Shown here piece by piece: positions 30,901-45,900 of a stretch of 46,911 nt of DNA (the first letter of the stretch is position 1; each line of letters opens with the position of its first letter). The notes under the pieces are model-generated. The model made no database searches and was not told where the DNA came from. It saw only the letters and a list, made by a program, of their open reading frames with translations. The stretch covers positions 1 to 46,911 of the forward strand of contig NZ_RHLQ01000028.1 in NCBI RefSeq assembly GCF_003711845.1, written 5' to 3'. A program made the position numbers and the translations under genes. This DNA is from Lysinibacillus halotolerans. Its GTDB lineage: Bacteria; Bacillota; Bacilli; Bacillales_A; Planococcaceae.

Positions 30901-33900
30901 TGTATTACCAACCGTTATTTCTGCTTTTAAAAAAGAATATCCAAATGTTATGTTCCATTTACGCCAAGGATCATATCGCTATTTAATTGATGCCGTAAAA
31001 AATCGAGAGCTTAATTTGGCTTTTTTAGGCCCTGTACCACAGGCAGACGAAAGCATCAATACAACGATCTTATTTAGTGAGAAAATCCATGCTTTACTTC
31101 CTGCTAGCCACCCGTTAGCTAAACGAAACAAAATTCATTTATCCGACCTACGCCATGATAATTTTGTATTATTTCCGGAAGGGTATATTTTACACAAAGT
31201 CGCCATTGATGCTTGTAAATCGGCAGGCTTTATCCCAAACGTTACTTCTAAAGGGGAAGATATGGATGCATTAAAAGGATTAGTTGCTGCCGATATCGGT
31301 GTATCACTCCTACCCGAAAGCTCTTTGTACGACTCGACACCACGTTTAACCGTTAAGATGGAAGTGGAAAGCCCTATTTTAACAAGAACTGTCGGTGTCA
31401 TCTATCCGACTAATCGAGAACTCGGACCGTCGGAACAAGTATTTTTAAAATTTATTAACACATTTTTCTCAAGATTAAATCGTTTTATATAATGTAAAAA
31501 AACCTTCGGATCAATCCGAAGGTTTTGTAATAATTATTCATTTACAGGTACGACTGCGCCGCCCCACTCATCAAGAATGAATTGTTGGATTTCGTCAGAA
31601 TGTAGTACTTCAACTAAACGTTTAATCGCTTCATTATCTTTATCTTCAGAACGTACAGCAATCACATTTACATATGGAGATTCAGAATCTTCAATCGCGA
31701 TTGAATCTTTAATTGGGTTAATACCCGCATCGATTGCGAAGTTCGAGTTAATTACAACCGCATCGCCTTCGCCTTCTTCATAATACGTAACTAACATTTC
31801 TGGAGCAGAGCTATTATCAATCGTTAAATTTTTAGGATTTTCAACGATATCATCAACAGTTGCTACTGCTTTGTCGACATTTTCATCTAATTTAATTAAA
31901 CCTTTTGCTTCTAGAAGAGTTAAAATACGACCTTGGTCACCAACAGAATTAGAAATAATAATCGTTGCACCTTCCGGTAGCTCATCTAATGATTTATATT
32001 TTTGAGAATAAATACCGATTGGTTCGATATGAATGCCACCAGCGTTTACAAAATCATAACCTTTATCTTTAATTTCAGTTTCTAAATAAGGAATGTGTTG
32101 GAAGTAATTTGCATCAAGACCACCAGACTCTAAATCTTGGTTCGGCATTACATAATCTTGGTAAGGTTTAATATCTAATTCAATACCTTCTTCAGCTAGA
32201 ATTGGTTTTGCTTGTTCTAAAATGATGTCATGTAAACCGTTTGAAGCACCGATTGTAATTGTTTTTGATTCTTCTTTTCCACCTTCACCAGTTGTCTTTT
32301 CATCTTCAGCGCTACCACAAGCTGCTAAAGCAAGTACGACTACTGATATCAATAAAAATGATAAAAATTTCTTCATTTTCTTGTTCCCCTTTTCTTAATA
32401 TCTTATATATGTGAACGGTCTTACCGTAAGCACTGGAGTGATCTTTATCGTTTATCGGTCTTTGTTGTTATAAAGTCCCCAATAAATTGAATAATAAACA
32501 CAATAATTAAAATAATAATGGTTGCCATTAGTGTTACATCATCACGACTACGTTGGAAACCATCGATGAAGGCTAAGTTTCCTAACCCTCCAGCACCGAT
32601 AATTCCTGCCATCGCAGTGTATCCTACTAGCGTTACTGCCGTTACTGTAATACCTGAAAGTAAAGCTGGCATCGATTCTGGAATTAATACTTTCCAAATA
32701 ATTGTAGAAGTTTTCGCTCCCATTGAACGGGCTGCTTCTATAACTCCTTTATCAATCTCACGTAATGCAATTAATACCATCCGCGCATAGAAAGGTGCTG
32801 CCCCAATAATCAATGCCGGCAAAGCTGCTTCTACTCCACGAATTGTTCCTAGTAAAAACTTCGTAAATGGAATTAATAAAATAATCAACACGATAAATGG
32901 AATCGAACGGAAAATATTGACTAATGATCCGGTAATAAAGTTTGCAATTTTATTTGCCCAAATTTGATGTGGACTCGTTAAAAACAATACAATACCAACT
33001 ATTAAACCAATAACAAAGGTTGCTGCCGTTGAGATGATTGTCATATAAAGGGTGTCATATGTAGCTTGCCACATATCTTCCCATCGAACATTCGGAAATA
33101 ATTCACTAAGCATGTTCAATCACCTCCGTTTGAATTTCTATTGAATTGAGTAAATCTAATGCTTTTTGAACGTTGCTATCTTCACCAACAATTTGAACAA
33201 TTAATGTTCCATATGGTCCACTTGCCGTTTGTGAAATGTTACCGTGAACAATATTCACTTCTACATCGAACTGTTTAATTAATTGGGAAATGATTGGCTG
33301 TTCCGTCTTATTTCCTATAAACGTTAGTTTCACAATTTTACCCGTTGGATAATTAGCTAAAATTTGTTCAATGGAATTTTTTGAATCCTTTGTCCCAGAC
33401 ACTTGCATAACAAAGTTTTTCGTAATATCTGCTTGAGGTTGTTGGAACACTTGAAGAACATCGCCTTGTTCCACAACTTGTCCCGCTTCCATCACGGCCA
33501 CACGGTGACAAATTTTACGAATGACGTGCATTTCATGGGTAATCAAAACAATTGTAAGACCTAGACGCTTATTAATATCTAATAACAATTCTAAAATGGA
33601 ATCTGTCGTCTCTGGATCCAACGCGCTCGTTGCTTCATCGCAAAGTAACACTTCTGGATTATTAGCTAACGCCCTTGCAATTCCTACCCGCTGCTTTTGC
33701 CCCCCTGATAATTGGGAAGGATATGCTTTGTCTCGACCAGATAATCCTACTAAATCGATCAACTCTTTAACCCGTTTTGTACGTTCCGCCGCTGGAACAC
33801 CGGCAATTTCCAATGGGAAAGCGATATTTTCCGCAACTGTGCGGGACCATAGTAAATTAAAATGTTGGAAAATCATACTAATTTTTTGTCTTGCTTGACG

Positions 33901-36900
33901 AAGTTTACTACCTGAAATAGAAGAAATCGGCTGACCGTTTACAACAACCAATCCAGCAGTTGGTTTTTCTAATCCATTTAACAAACGAATCATTGTACTT
34001 TTTCCTGCGCCGCTGTATCCAATGATGCCGAATATTTCACCTTTTTGAATGGTTAAATTAACATTTTTTACAGCTGCTATTTCACCATTTTTTGTTTTAT
34101 ATATTTTCGATATATCCTTTAGCTCAATCATATATGTACTCCTTTTTATTACGCCTCAATAATTTATGTTGAGGAAGAAATGTATGTAAAATACACAACT
34201 TTTTTATCCTTTTCTTTTTAATCCCAAAATAAAAACCCTTTCTACAAAGACAAGTAGAAAGGGCACGCAATAAAACTTCTATTTACGATAACCGTTCTCT
34301 TATCTTTCAAAGTATCCACTTCGCGTGACTTGGCACCTTTTCACATAATGTGATGGTTGCCGGGTTTCATAGGGCACTTCCCTCCACCGCTCTTTATAAG
34401 AGTTACGATATTTAATTTTAAGATTATGGATGTAACTTTATCACGTTCATTTTAAGTAGTCAACTACTTTTTTAACTTTTCGTATAAATAGGGTACAGAT
34501 TGAAAGGCATACACTTTTTCAACCTGATTATCCCTACTAATCAACAAACAAGGAACACTTTCTATTTGATAATCAAATGCTAGTTGTTCTAGAAAATTAA
34601 TGTTAGCTTTACCTAAAGATAGTTCAGGCAATAGTGTTTCTATTACGTCCAACATTTTGGAGGCGACTGCACACGTTCCGCACATAGGGGTATACAAATA
34701 AAAAGCCGTTAACGAATTTTGCTCCTTTTGCTGCTCCCAAGTTTCAATCGTCCATTCTTCCATCTTTCATCATCCTACTCAATTTTATATCAATAAGCTG
34801 TATTTTTTCTAAAAAAACCGGTTATCCCATAAGTAATTATACTTCTGTGGATGAAGATAAATATTGCTTATGCACTGAAAACTTTGCCTCATTTAATAAA
34901 TGGGCCAACACTTTTTTAGGCGCATTGGCAACTTCTATATACGTTCTAGGAATGAAAAGGTGGATTGCTTCCGAATAAATTCTTTTCGTCAACTTTCTCA
35001 ACTTTTCTCCTGAATTATCCGCATCAAATAAAGTGTAGAGCTTACATTCTTCAAAGGGCTCTAAAAGATCCAGTAAAGCATCTTCACTAATCGTCCCATT
35101 TGTACAAATAATTTTAACATCCTCAGCAAAAATTGGTGCAATGTTCAACTTATCCGATCGGCCTTCAACAATTATACACTTTTCAACAGTCATTTGCTTC
35201 ACCCCACGCTTTGTAGTTATACAGCTAAAAAATGTCTGCAAATATGCATAAAAAATTAGAAAAAGAAGATGGTTACTTATTATATTTTATTGTAAAAAAA
35301 ACGCCAGTGGTTTTCTGGCGTTTTTACTATATCATATTCTTATTCTGCATCAATTAATTCATTATATTGCTCAGGAGTTAATAAAGCATCAACTTGCGAA
35401 AGATCTGTTGGTTCAACAACAATCATCCACGCTTTTTCGTATGGTGATTCATTAACATATTCTGGACTATCTTCAAGCTCAGAGTTAATTTCAACAACTT
35501 TCCCTGAAATAGGTGCATATAGTTCTGAAACAGTTTTAACAGATTCTACACTACCAAATGGCTCGTTTAATTGAATTTCGTCGCCTACTTGTGGAAGTTC
35601 TACGAAAACAATATCGCCTAGTTCCGATTGGGCAAAGTGGGTAATTCCTACACGTACTTTTCCATCTTCTACTTTAATCCATTCGTGTTCTTTTGAATAA
35701 CGTAAATCTTTCGGTGTGCTCACTAAAAACCCCTCCAAATATGTAATTCATTCAAGTTTAGTTTGACATATTTCTATAGCAAATACAAGCTAGTTCAGAT
35801 GATTATTTCCAAGATTCTGCAAACTCAGCTTCTTTAAAACCTAACGTTACTTTTTCACCGTCAGTTACGATTGGGCGTTTAATTAACATCCCGTCAGAAG
35901 CAAGTAATTCTAGTTGTTCATCTTCAGACATTGAACTTAATTTGTCCTTTAACCCTAACTCTTTATACTTCATGCCAGATGTATTAAAAAATTTCTTTAA
36001 CGGAAGGTTACTTGCTTTCCAATACGACTTTAACTCTTCTTTTGTAGGGGTTTGTTCTACAATATGAATTAGCTCGTAGGAAATACCGTTTTCATCTAGC
36101 CATTTTTGAGCTTTTTTGCAAGTTGTGCAGCGTGGATATTGAATCAATTTTAGTGTCATTTCACTACTCCTTCATAAGTTATAAAATTTAAATAAAGTAT
36201 ACCAGAGATTGATTGTACTGAAAAAGATAAAGTGAAACTTCAATCAGTAGATTATTATTTTGGATCTCGCTAGGAGACTTCGCTGTCTTTCATTTAATAA
36301 AAACAGCCTAAATGCAAAATACCATTCCTAACAAATAAATAGAAAAAGGTATCCAAAGAGGATACCTTGTTTATTTCGTCTTATACAATATATTTTTCAG
36401 CTTCGATTAGTTTTTTAGATGCTTCACGCTTTTTCAAAATTAAATTGTAAGGGTTGCTACGAGTTAATTTACGTAGAGCGGAAAGCATCATTTTACCGTT
36501 ATCTCCTTCGGCAGAAGCAAGGATTGTTTCTTTTGCCTCTTTTTCAATTTCTGCAAAGGCTTCTTGGCAGAAAATTTCAGTATAAAGAAGTTTTTGTTTC
36601 GATTTTTCAACACCATCACGTTCAATTGCTTTTGCTGTACGAATCACTGCAGATTCCATTGCATACAGTTGATTAGCAATGTTCGCAATGTTTACTAAAA
36701 CTTCTTGTTCATTTTCTAATTTTGCACCGAAGGCTTGTGCCGCTACGCCCGCTGTTAAAATACCGATTTTCTTCGCATTTTTTACAAGATATTTTTCTTG
36801 TGCTAATGGCTCATCTCCGATTTCTTCAGGCATTAACATTAACAACTCTTCTTGTAGCTTTTGAGCCGCTTGAAGTAAAGGTAATTCTCCTTTTAATGCC

Positions 36901-39900
36901 TTCTTCATAAATGTTCCCGGTACAAGTAAACGGTTAATTTCGTTCGTTCCTTCAAAAATACGGTTAATTCGTGAGTCACGATAAATACGTTCTACTTCAT
37001 ATTCTGCCATGAAACCATAGCCACCGTGTAATTGTACAGCCTCATCTGCAATATAATCTAATGTTTCAGAACCAAATACTTTGGCAATTGAACATTCAAT
37101 CGCATATTCCGCAATCGCTGCAGCAATAACTTTACCATCCTTTTGTTCCTCTTCTGATAATTGGCTTAAACGATCTTCAAAGTATCCGACAGTTCGATAA
37201 TTCAATGATTCTGAAGCGTATAGTTGAGATGCCATTGTTGCAATTTTTTCTTTCGTTAAATTGAAACTTGAGATTGGTGTTTTAAATTGTTGACGTTGAT
37301 TTGAATAGGCAATCGCTAATTCTAATGCTCGTTTAGAAGCACCAACAGTACCAACACCTAATTTGTAACGACCGATATTTAAAATATTAAAGGCAATGAC
37401 ATGACCACGGCCAACTTCACCTAGTAAATTTTCAACAGGAACTTCAGCATCTTCCAAAATTAATGTACGAGTGGAAGAAGATTTTATCCCCATTTTCTTT
37501 TCCTCTGCCCCTACTGAAACTCCAGGATAGCTCCGTTCAACGATAAAGGCTGAGAATTTGTCGCCATCAATTTTTGCATATACAACGAAAACATCGGCAA
37601 ATCCAGAGTTTGTAATCCACTGTTTTTCACCATTTAAAATGTAATGAGTTCCCGCTTCATTTAATTTAGCTACCGTCTTTGCTCCTAGGGCATCTGATCC
37701 AGAACCTGGTTCAGTTAAAGCATAAGCTGCAATTAACTCACCCGATGCAAGCTTTGGTAAATATTTTGATTTTTGTTCATGGTTGCCGAATAGAACAATT
37801 GGTAAAGAACCGATACCTACATGGGCACCGTGGGTAATGGAGAACCCTCCAGCTGGAGACATTTTTTCAGCGATTAATGCCGAAGAAATTTTATCTAACC
37901 CTAATCCTTCATATTCTTCCGGTACATCTGCAGCTAGTAATCCTAATTCCCCTGCTTTTTTCAATAAACGTACAGAATGTTCAAATTCGTGGTTTTCTAA
38001 GTTCTCTACTACTGGTTTTACTTCATTTTCAACATAATCCGTTGTCGTTTGAGCAATCATCAATTGTTCATCTGTAAAATCTTCAGGAGTAATTACACGA
38101 CTTAATTCCACATCTTCAATTAAAAAACTTCCACCTTTAATAACATTTGTTGTTTGAACCATTTACATTTCCTCCCCTAATAGAAAATATTTAAACCCTT
38201 GAATACTCGCACTTCATTTCCTAATTACTTCACAAATTCTATTTTTTACAGCACTTCGAATACACCAGCAGCACCCATACCGCCACCAATACACATTGTG
38301 ACAACGCCATACTTTTTACCTTGACGTTTTAATTCATGGATTAACTTTAATGTTAATATGGCACCTGTTGCACCAAGGGGGTGACCTAAAGCGATTGCCC
38401 CTCCATTTACATTCACCTTTTCTATATCGATGCCTAAATGGCGTACTACTTGAATTGATTGGGAAGCAAAGGCTTCATTCAGCTCCCATAAGTCAATATC
38501 CTCTAAAGATAATCCAGCGATTTTCAATGCTTTTGGCACAGCTTCAATCGGGCCAATCCCCATTACTTCAGGAGGCACTCCCCCAACAGCAAACCCTAAA
38601 AATTTAGCCATCGGTTTTAACCCTTGGGCTTCCGCCTCTTCTCGATCCATAACTAAAACTGCTGCTGCACCATCGGATGTTTGAGAAGAGTTACCTGCCG
38701 TAACAGACCCTTTCACGTTAAAAGCAGGACGTAATTTTGCAAGTCCTTCCATCGATGTATCAGGACGGACCCCTTCATCTGTATCAAAGGTAAAGGTTTT
38801 CGATTGCAGCTTGTTATTTTCATCTACGAAATGTTGGACAACTTCAACGGGTACGATTTCATCTTTAAACTTTCCTTCTTTAATCGCTTTTGCCGCTAAT
38901 TCATGGGAACGTACAGCAAATGCATCTTGATCTTCTCGACTGACCCCGAAACGATTGGCGACTTCCTCAGCAGTATGGCCCATGCTCATATAATATTGGG
39001 GTGCTTCTTCAGCTAGCTTCGGATTTAAACGAACTGTATTACCGGTCATTGGTATCATACTCATCGATTCAACGCCACCAGCTAAAATAGCCTTCGAATG
39101 GCCTAACATAACCCGTTCGGCTGCATAAGCTATCGCTTGAAGTCCAGACGAACAGAAACGATTGATCGTAATTGCCGGTGTCGTGTCTGGTAGCCCAGCT
39201 AACGCCCCAATATTTCTCGCTACATTCATTCCTTGTTCCGCTTCTGGCATTGCGCAGCCCATAATTAAATCATCGATAGGCCCTTCATATCCAGCTCTTT
39301 TTAATGTTTCCTTTACAACAACTGCCCCAAAATCATCAGGACGGAAGTTAGCAAGAGAACCTTTTTTTGCTTTTCCAATAGGTGTTCTTGCACCTGCTAC
39401 AATTACGGCTTCACGCATATTGATATATCCCCCTTATCCATTGGCTTTTGTATTTTCAGTTCATCGACATTCCTGTCAATCCTATGATTAATTGCGTAAT
39501 GGTTTTCCTTTTATCAACATGTGTTGCATCCGTTCTTGCGATTTCGGTTCGGCAACAAGTTGTAAAAATGCTTCACGCTCTAAGTTTAATAAATAATCTT
39601 CCGTTACTTCTGTTCCGTATGGCACAAGACCACCTGCGATGACATATGCAAGCTTTTTCGCAATCTTTAAATCATGCTCACTAATAAAGCCCGATTGGTA
39701 CATTCCTTGAGCCCCTAACAATAATGTTGCGTACCCTGGTGCCCCAACAACTTTCACTTTTTTAGGTATTGGTGCAGTATATCCAGCTTCTGATAAAGCA
39801 AGCACCGTCTGTTTCGCATCGTAAATTAAGTGATCAGGATTTACTGAAATACCATCAGCAAAGTTTAAGAAATTATTTTCACGAGCTTCTTCACCGGATG

Positions 39901-42900
39901 TAGAAACTTTAGCTAAAGCAATTGTTTCAAATACTTTATTGGCAATCACTTGATAGTCTATTTCTACTCCGTTTGGAATTCCTTTTATAAACTTTTCATA
40001 AAGTGCTAGATTTCCACCACCACCTGGTATTAATCCAACTCCTACTTCAACTAATCCCATATACGTTTCACTAGATGCTTGAATATGAGCAGCTGGTAAA
40101 CATACTTCCGATCCACCGCCAAGGGTCATACCAAAAGGTGCTGCCACAATTGGTTTTTTACTGTACTTAATTCTACGCATCGCTTTTTGGAATGCTCGAA
40201 TAGTAAAATCTAGTTCAAAAATGTTATCATCTTGAGCTTCCATTAAGATCATGCCAAGGTTGGCCCCTACACAGAAGTTTTTCCCTTGGTTTCCAATTAC
40301 AAGGCCTTTATAATTTGCCTCCACTTCATCTATTGCGAAGTTGATCATTTGAATAATATCTAAACCAATTGCATTGGATTTTGAATGGAATTCTAGTAAC
40401 GCGACCCCATCACCTAAATCTATTAAACTAGCACCAGAATTTGATTTAATAACCCCATGTTTTTTCTTATAACGTTTTAAATCAATGACTTTATCATTCA
40501 CTGGTACTTTTACATATTCATTGCCATTGTAGTAAGCTAAATCTCCATCTATTTCTGTATAGAAAGATTCATAACCTTTAGCTAAAAACTCTTTTACAAA
40601 CGAAGGGATTTCCCTTCCTTCAGATTCCATTTTTTCAACAGATTGTTTGACCCCAATGGAATCCCACATTTCAAAAGGTCCTTGTGTCCAACCAAAGCCC
40701 CATTTCATCGCATTATCAATTTCAACAATTGTTTCTGCAATGATGCCTGTTAATTCAGCAGAATAAAGTAACGTCGGAGCAAATATGTTCCATAGTAGCT
40801 CTCCTACTCTGTCATTAGCATATACTAATGTCTTCACCTTATTTGGAAGCCCTTTTGTTTGTTTAGCCATTTCAATTGAAGGCGTTTGTAATTTTTTCAT
40901 TGGCACATACTCTAATGTGGATGGCTCAATTTCAAAAATTTCTTTTCCTTTCTTCACAAAGAAACCTTGACCTGATTTTGCCCCTAGCCAGCCGTTATCA
41001 ACCATTTTCTTCAACAACTCAGGCACTTCAAATACTTTTTGTTCTTCCCCTGTTGTTTGGTCATAAACCGTTTTCGCTACATGAAGGAATGTATCTAAAC
41101 CAACGACGTCTAAAGTTCTAAAAGTTGCGGATTTCGCTCGACCGATTAGTGTACCCGTTACCGAATCCACTTCCCCAACAGAATATCCACGATCTAACAT
41201 CTCTCTAAGCGTAATTAACAAGCCATACGTTCCAATTCGGTTAGCTACAAAGTTTGGTGTATCTTTTCCTACTACAACCCCTTTGCCTAATACATCCTCA
41301 GCAAATGTTTTCATAAAATGAACAACTTCAGGTAACGTATATTCAGTAGGTATAACCTCCAACAGTTTTAAATAACGAGGAGGATTGAAAAAATGGGTTC
41401 CTAAAAAATGTTTTTGGAAATCTTCCGAACGGCCTTCAACCATTGCATTTACACTAATGCCTGAAGTATTGGAACTAATAATTGTCCCTGGCTTGCGCAC
41501 CGCATCTACCCGCTCGAATAAACTTTTCTTCACATCTAAGTTTTCAACTACGACTTCGATGATCCAATCAACATCCTTAAGCTTTTCTAAATCGTCTTCC
41601 AAGTTACCAACTGTTATGAGTGATAAATTTTTCTTAGCCGTTAATGGTGCTGGTTTTTGTTTTAATAGCTTTTGAATCGCATTGCTCGCAAATCGATTGC
41701 GAACTACTGGATGTTCTAGAGTCAGTCCTTTTGCTTCCTCTTCTTTCGTTAACTCCTTTGGTACGATATCTAATAGTAATGTTGGAATACCGATATTCGC
41801 TAAATGTGCGGCAATACCTGATCCCATAACCCCTGAGCCTAGTACGGCTGCTGTTTGAATTTTGTAAGACATATGCATCCCCCTTATCACCTTTGAATGA
41901 ATACTCATTCATTTTATGCTAAAAAAAATATAACTCTCGCCAAAATTAATGGTTCCAAACAGTTTTTCTGTTCTTAGTGTAGAATATTTCTTCATTTTTA
42001 GCAATAATTTTTAACTTAATTTTCTAAAAAATCAATAATTAATTTACTAAATTAATAGTAATTACTATATTTTATGAACAACCATTCATTTAAGTCAAAT
42101 TTCTTTTAAAATAATTTAAAATGTGTACACTAATGATAAGGAGAGTGATATAGAATGCAAGCAATTACTACAGCTGAACAATTTAATGAAATTATCGCAT
42201 CTGAACAACCGGTAATCGTAAAATTTTATGCAGGTTGGTGCCCAGACTGCACACGTATGAACATGTTTATCGATCCAATTATCGAGGAATACAATCAATA
42301 CACTTGGTATGAAATTAACCGTGATGATTTCCCTGAACTAGCTGAAAAATATCAAGTTATGGGAATTCCAAGTTTATTAATCTTCAAAAATAGTGAAAAA
42401 TTAGCTCACTTACACAGTGCAAACGCTAAATCACCGGAAGATGTAAAAGAGTTTTTAAACGCTCAAAACTAATTGAACAGACTACAAACTAAAGTTCCAT
42501 AGTTTGTAGTCTTTATTTTTACTAAAATTCCTAACTAAAATAAATAAACAGAGGAGTGGATAATATGCCATTCGTAAACATTAAAATTACAAATGAAGAT
42601 GTAACGCCAGAGAAAAAAGCAGCTTTAATTAAAGGAGCAACTCAACAACAGTCGTAGTTATCGATGAAGTAGATACGGATAATTGGGGTATTGGTGGGGA
42701 AACCGTTACAAAAAGAAGAAAAGAAGGAAAATAAGTAAGATGGGTGGCTTTTGGAAAAGAGCCACCCATTTTTTATTGATTTACTTGTAAAATTTTATAA
42801 AGTTCCTCAAGTTTAGTTATTTCATAGGTAGGGGTAATGTCTGATTCCATCGTTATTTGTTTATGGTTGATCCAACAAGTGTCTATTCCCACATTCCAAC

Positions 42901-45900
42901 CACCTGTTATATCTGCACTAAAGGAATCACCAATGATCAATGTCGTTGTTAAATCTAAGTTTTCAATTTGTGAAAATACTACATGAAAGAACTCTTTCAT
43001 CGGTTTTTGATAACCGGTATCTTCTGATACAAACACCTTTTTAAAATAAGGAGCCAAACCAGAATCATGAAGTCTTTTCTCCTGCGTCTTGGACTCCCCA
43101 TTGGATACGACATACAAATCAAATTGCTTATGTAATGTTTTTATTAAATTCAGTGCCCCTTCAATGAGGTGATGCCCTTCCGATAAATATTTTCGATAAT
43201 TTTTTTCTAAAGCGACCCCATCTACTTCAATACCATATTGTTTAAATAAAATGGCGAATCGCGTATTCACGACTTCATCCCGATCCATTTGGTCCTCTTC
43301 ATAAGCTCGCCATAATTCTCTATTTAACTTTTTATAGTTAGCTTTTATTTCAGGTGTTAACTCAACTTGTTGATGAGAAAATAACTTTTGCAAAGCTACT
43401 TCTTCTGTTGCCCCAAAATCAAGCAATGTGTCATCTAAATCAAATAATAATGTTTTGTACTGTTTCAAAATTAACTCCCCCTCATAAAAGCTTTAAATTG
43501 AAGACTCTTCATTTATCATATAGCCCAACTTCTATTATACTTTTGTATAGTCCATTGGGACAGTTATTAAAGAAAATGATGAAATAGAGGTATACGATGA
43601 AGACTCAACTTAAGGTAAAAGGAATGTCCCAATATAGTATAGATGTTCATCCAACTTTCCAAAACTCAGCATGTGGTCCAACGACTGTTTTTGTTATTTT
43701 AAACTACTTACTAAAAGATCCATTAAATATAGACGCGAATCAACTTTATACCCTTTTAGGAGGGACAAAAATTGGTTTATTTAAATGGCGTTTAATAAAA
43801 AATCTACAAAAACTATTAGGTCCAAACTGGAATGTTTCGAGTTGTTCGTTAGCAATCGCGTTAAAAGAAATCGATGCTGGAAGGCCCGTAGCGATGAAAT
43901 TTGATAAATATTTTACCTTTCAATGGCATTCAAAACCGACTTTCAAATACCATTGGGTTCCATTAATTGGTTATGAAATCGAACAAAACGAATTACATTT
44001 TTTTGTTCATGATAACGGTGGACCTAATCGTGATAGTCAAATAAGAAAAGTTCCTTATGCCCCTAATAGTAAAGTTATTCGTTTCGTAAAAATAGAGCCG
44101 AAGTGACCTATTGAAAGTTCACCTCGGCTCCTTTATTTTCATTAAACGAGTGAATATAATGATCTTGCATGCTTCACAATTAAACTTAATCCTCTTTCTT
44201 GTAAACGTTCAAACGTTTCTTGTTCATAATCTACTAATTGAAGTTCATTTAATTGGGCATTAATAGGTACTTCCCTTTGAATGGTTGCTAATTCTTTCGA
44301 TAACTTCAACATGTCCACATTATCAGCGATTTTTGATCGTTGAGCAGGCTTTAATGCATCTAAATTGGCTAACACATTTTCAACAGATCCATAGTTTTGG
44401 ATAAGCTGTAAAGCCGTTTTTGGACCAATCCCCTTTACTCCTGGATATCCGTCACTTGTATCACCCATAAAAGCTTTTACATCAGCAAATTGATAGGGCT
44501 CAATCACATACTCTTCCTTAAAACGTTCTTCTGTATAGACGTCATATTCTGAATATCCTTTTTTCGTAAAGGCAATTTGAGTCGATGGGTTTAATAATTG
44601 AAGCAAATCTTTATCACCACTAATGACGGTAATATTCGCTTCTTCTTTCCATTTCTCAATCATAGACCCAATTGTATCATCCGCTTCCATACCAACTTCA
44701 CCAAAGTTTTTCCAGCCGATCATTTCCGAAACTTCTTTTGCCATATCGAATTGAGGCAACATTTCTTCAGGGGGTGCTGGTCGATTCGCTTTATATCCAT
44801 CAAATAATTCGTTGCGGAAAGTTTGTGCGCCCATATCCCAACAAACAGCTAAATGGGTCGGTTTCATAATCGATTGGGCCGTTAAAACATGACGGGCAAA
44901 TCCTTGTACCCCATTTGTTGGCGTTCCGTCTTCTAAACGAATATAGTGTCCCATTGCACTTGAAGCAAAAAATGAACGGAACAGTAACGCCATCCCATCT
45001 ACTAGTAAAAGATGCGGTTTATTTGTCATCATCAAAAATCCTCTCTAACTCTATTATTTCCATTATATCAAATTATGCAGTGGAATGAGATGACAATTGA
45101 ATTGTTAATTAATAAGTAGATTCCCATACACTTCTATCTAAACGATTTATTCGTAAATCGGACCTTTCATTCCTCGCCACCACCTAAATTGTAAAAGCAT
45201 GTTACTAATAAAGGATTTCGAAATAACGCCAGAAAAAACGGTCTCAATTGTTCCTCCATAATTTTCTTTTAAATGTTCTAATTGAGATTCTTCTTTAATG
45301 TCACCAAAGTCATAAATTTTATATCCTAATCGTCGAAAATACTTTATATTTTCCCAGATTAAAAAGGCGTTCCCAAAATCTTCAACTCGGCCTTCTATAT
45401 TACAATCGTATAAAGACATAGCCATTTCACCATTGATGACATAAGCACGATAACAAATCGTTTCATTCCGATCATCCATCAGCCTTGATATGAGTAATCC
45501 ACCTTTTTCTCGTAGCAATTTTAATGTTTGCATGTCGAAACGATTTAATTTTCTCCGTTTGTCCCTTTTCCTATTTGAGTTGTAAAATTGTATGAAATCG
45601 TGAATTTCTTGATCCATTACTTTGTCAACTATAACAACATTCCAGCTATTTTCTTGTATCTCCTGTATTCCTTTTCGGAAATGGGTAGACAGCGAATTCA
45701 ATAATATTTTCTCTTCTTTTTGTAAATGAATGTGAACTGTTTTTTGCCCTTGCAATTGTCTAGTTGGTTTTAGTAAATGAGTGTAACGAATTAATTTCGG
45801 ATCAAATCGACTGTCATATTTCTTATCTTGAAAGTACACATGATGGAATGGCAATGCAAAATATTTTCTACTAATTTGAAGCATAAAATTCACTCCTTCA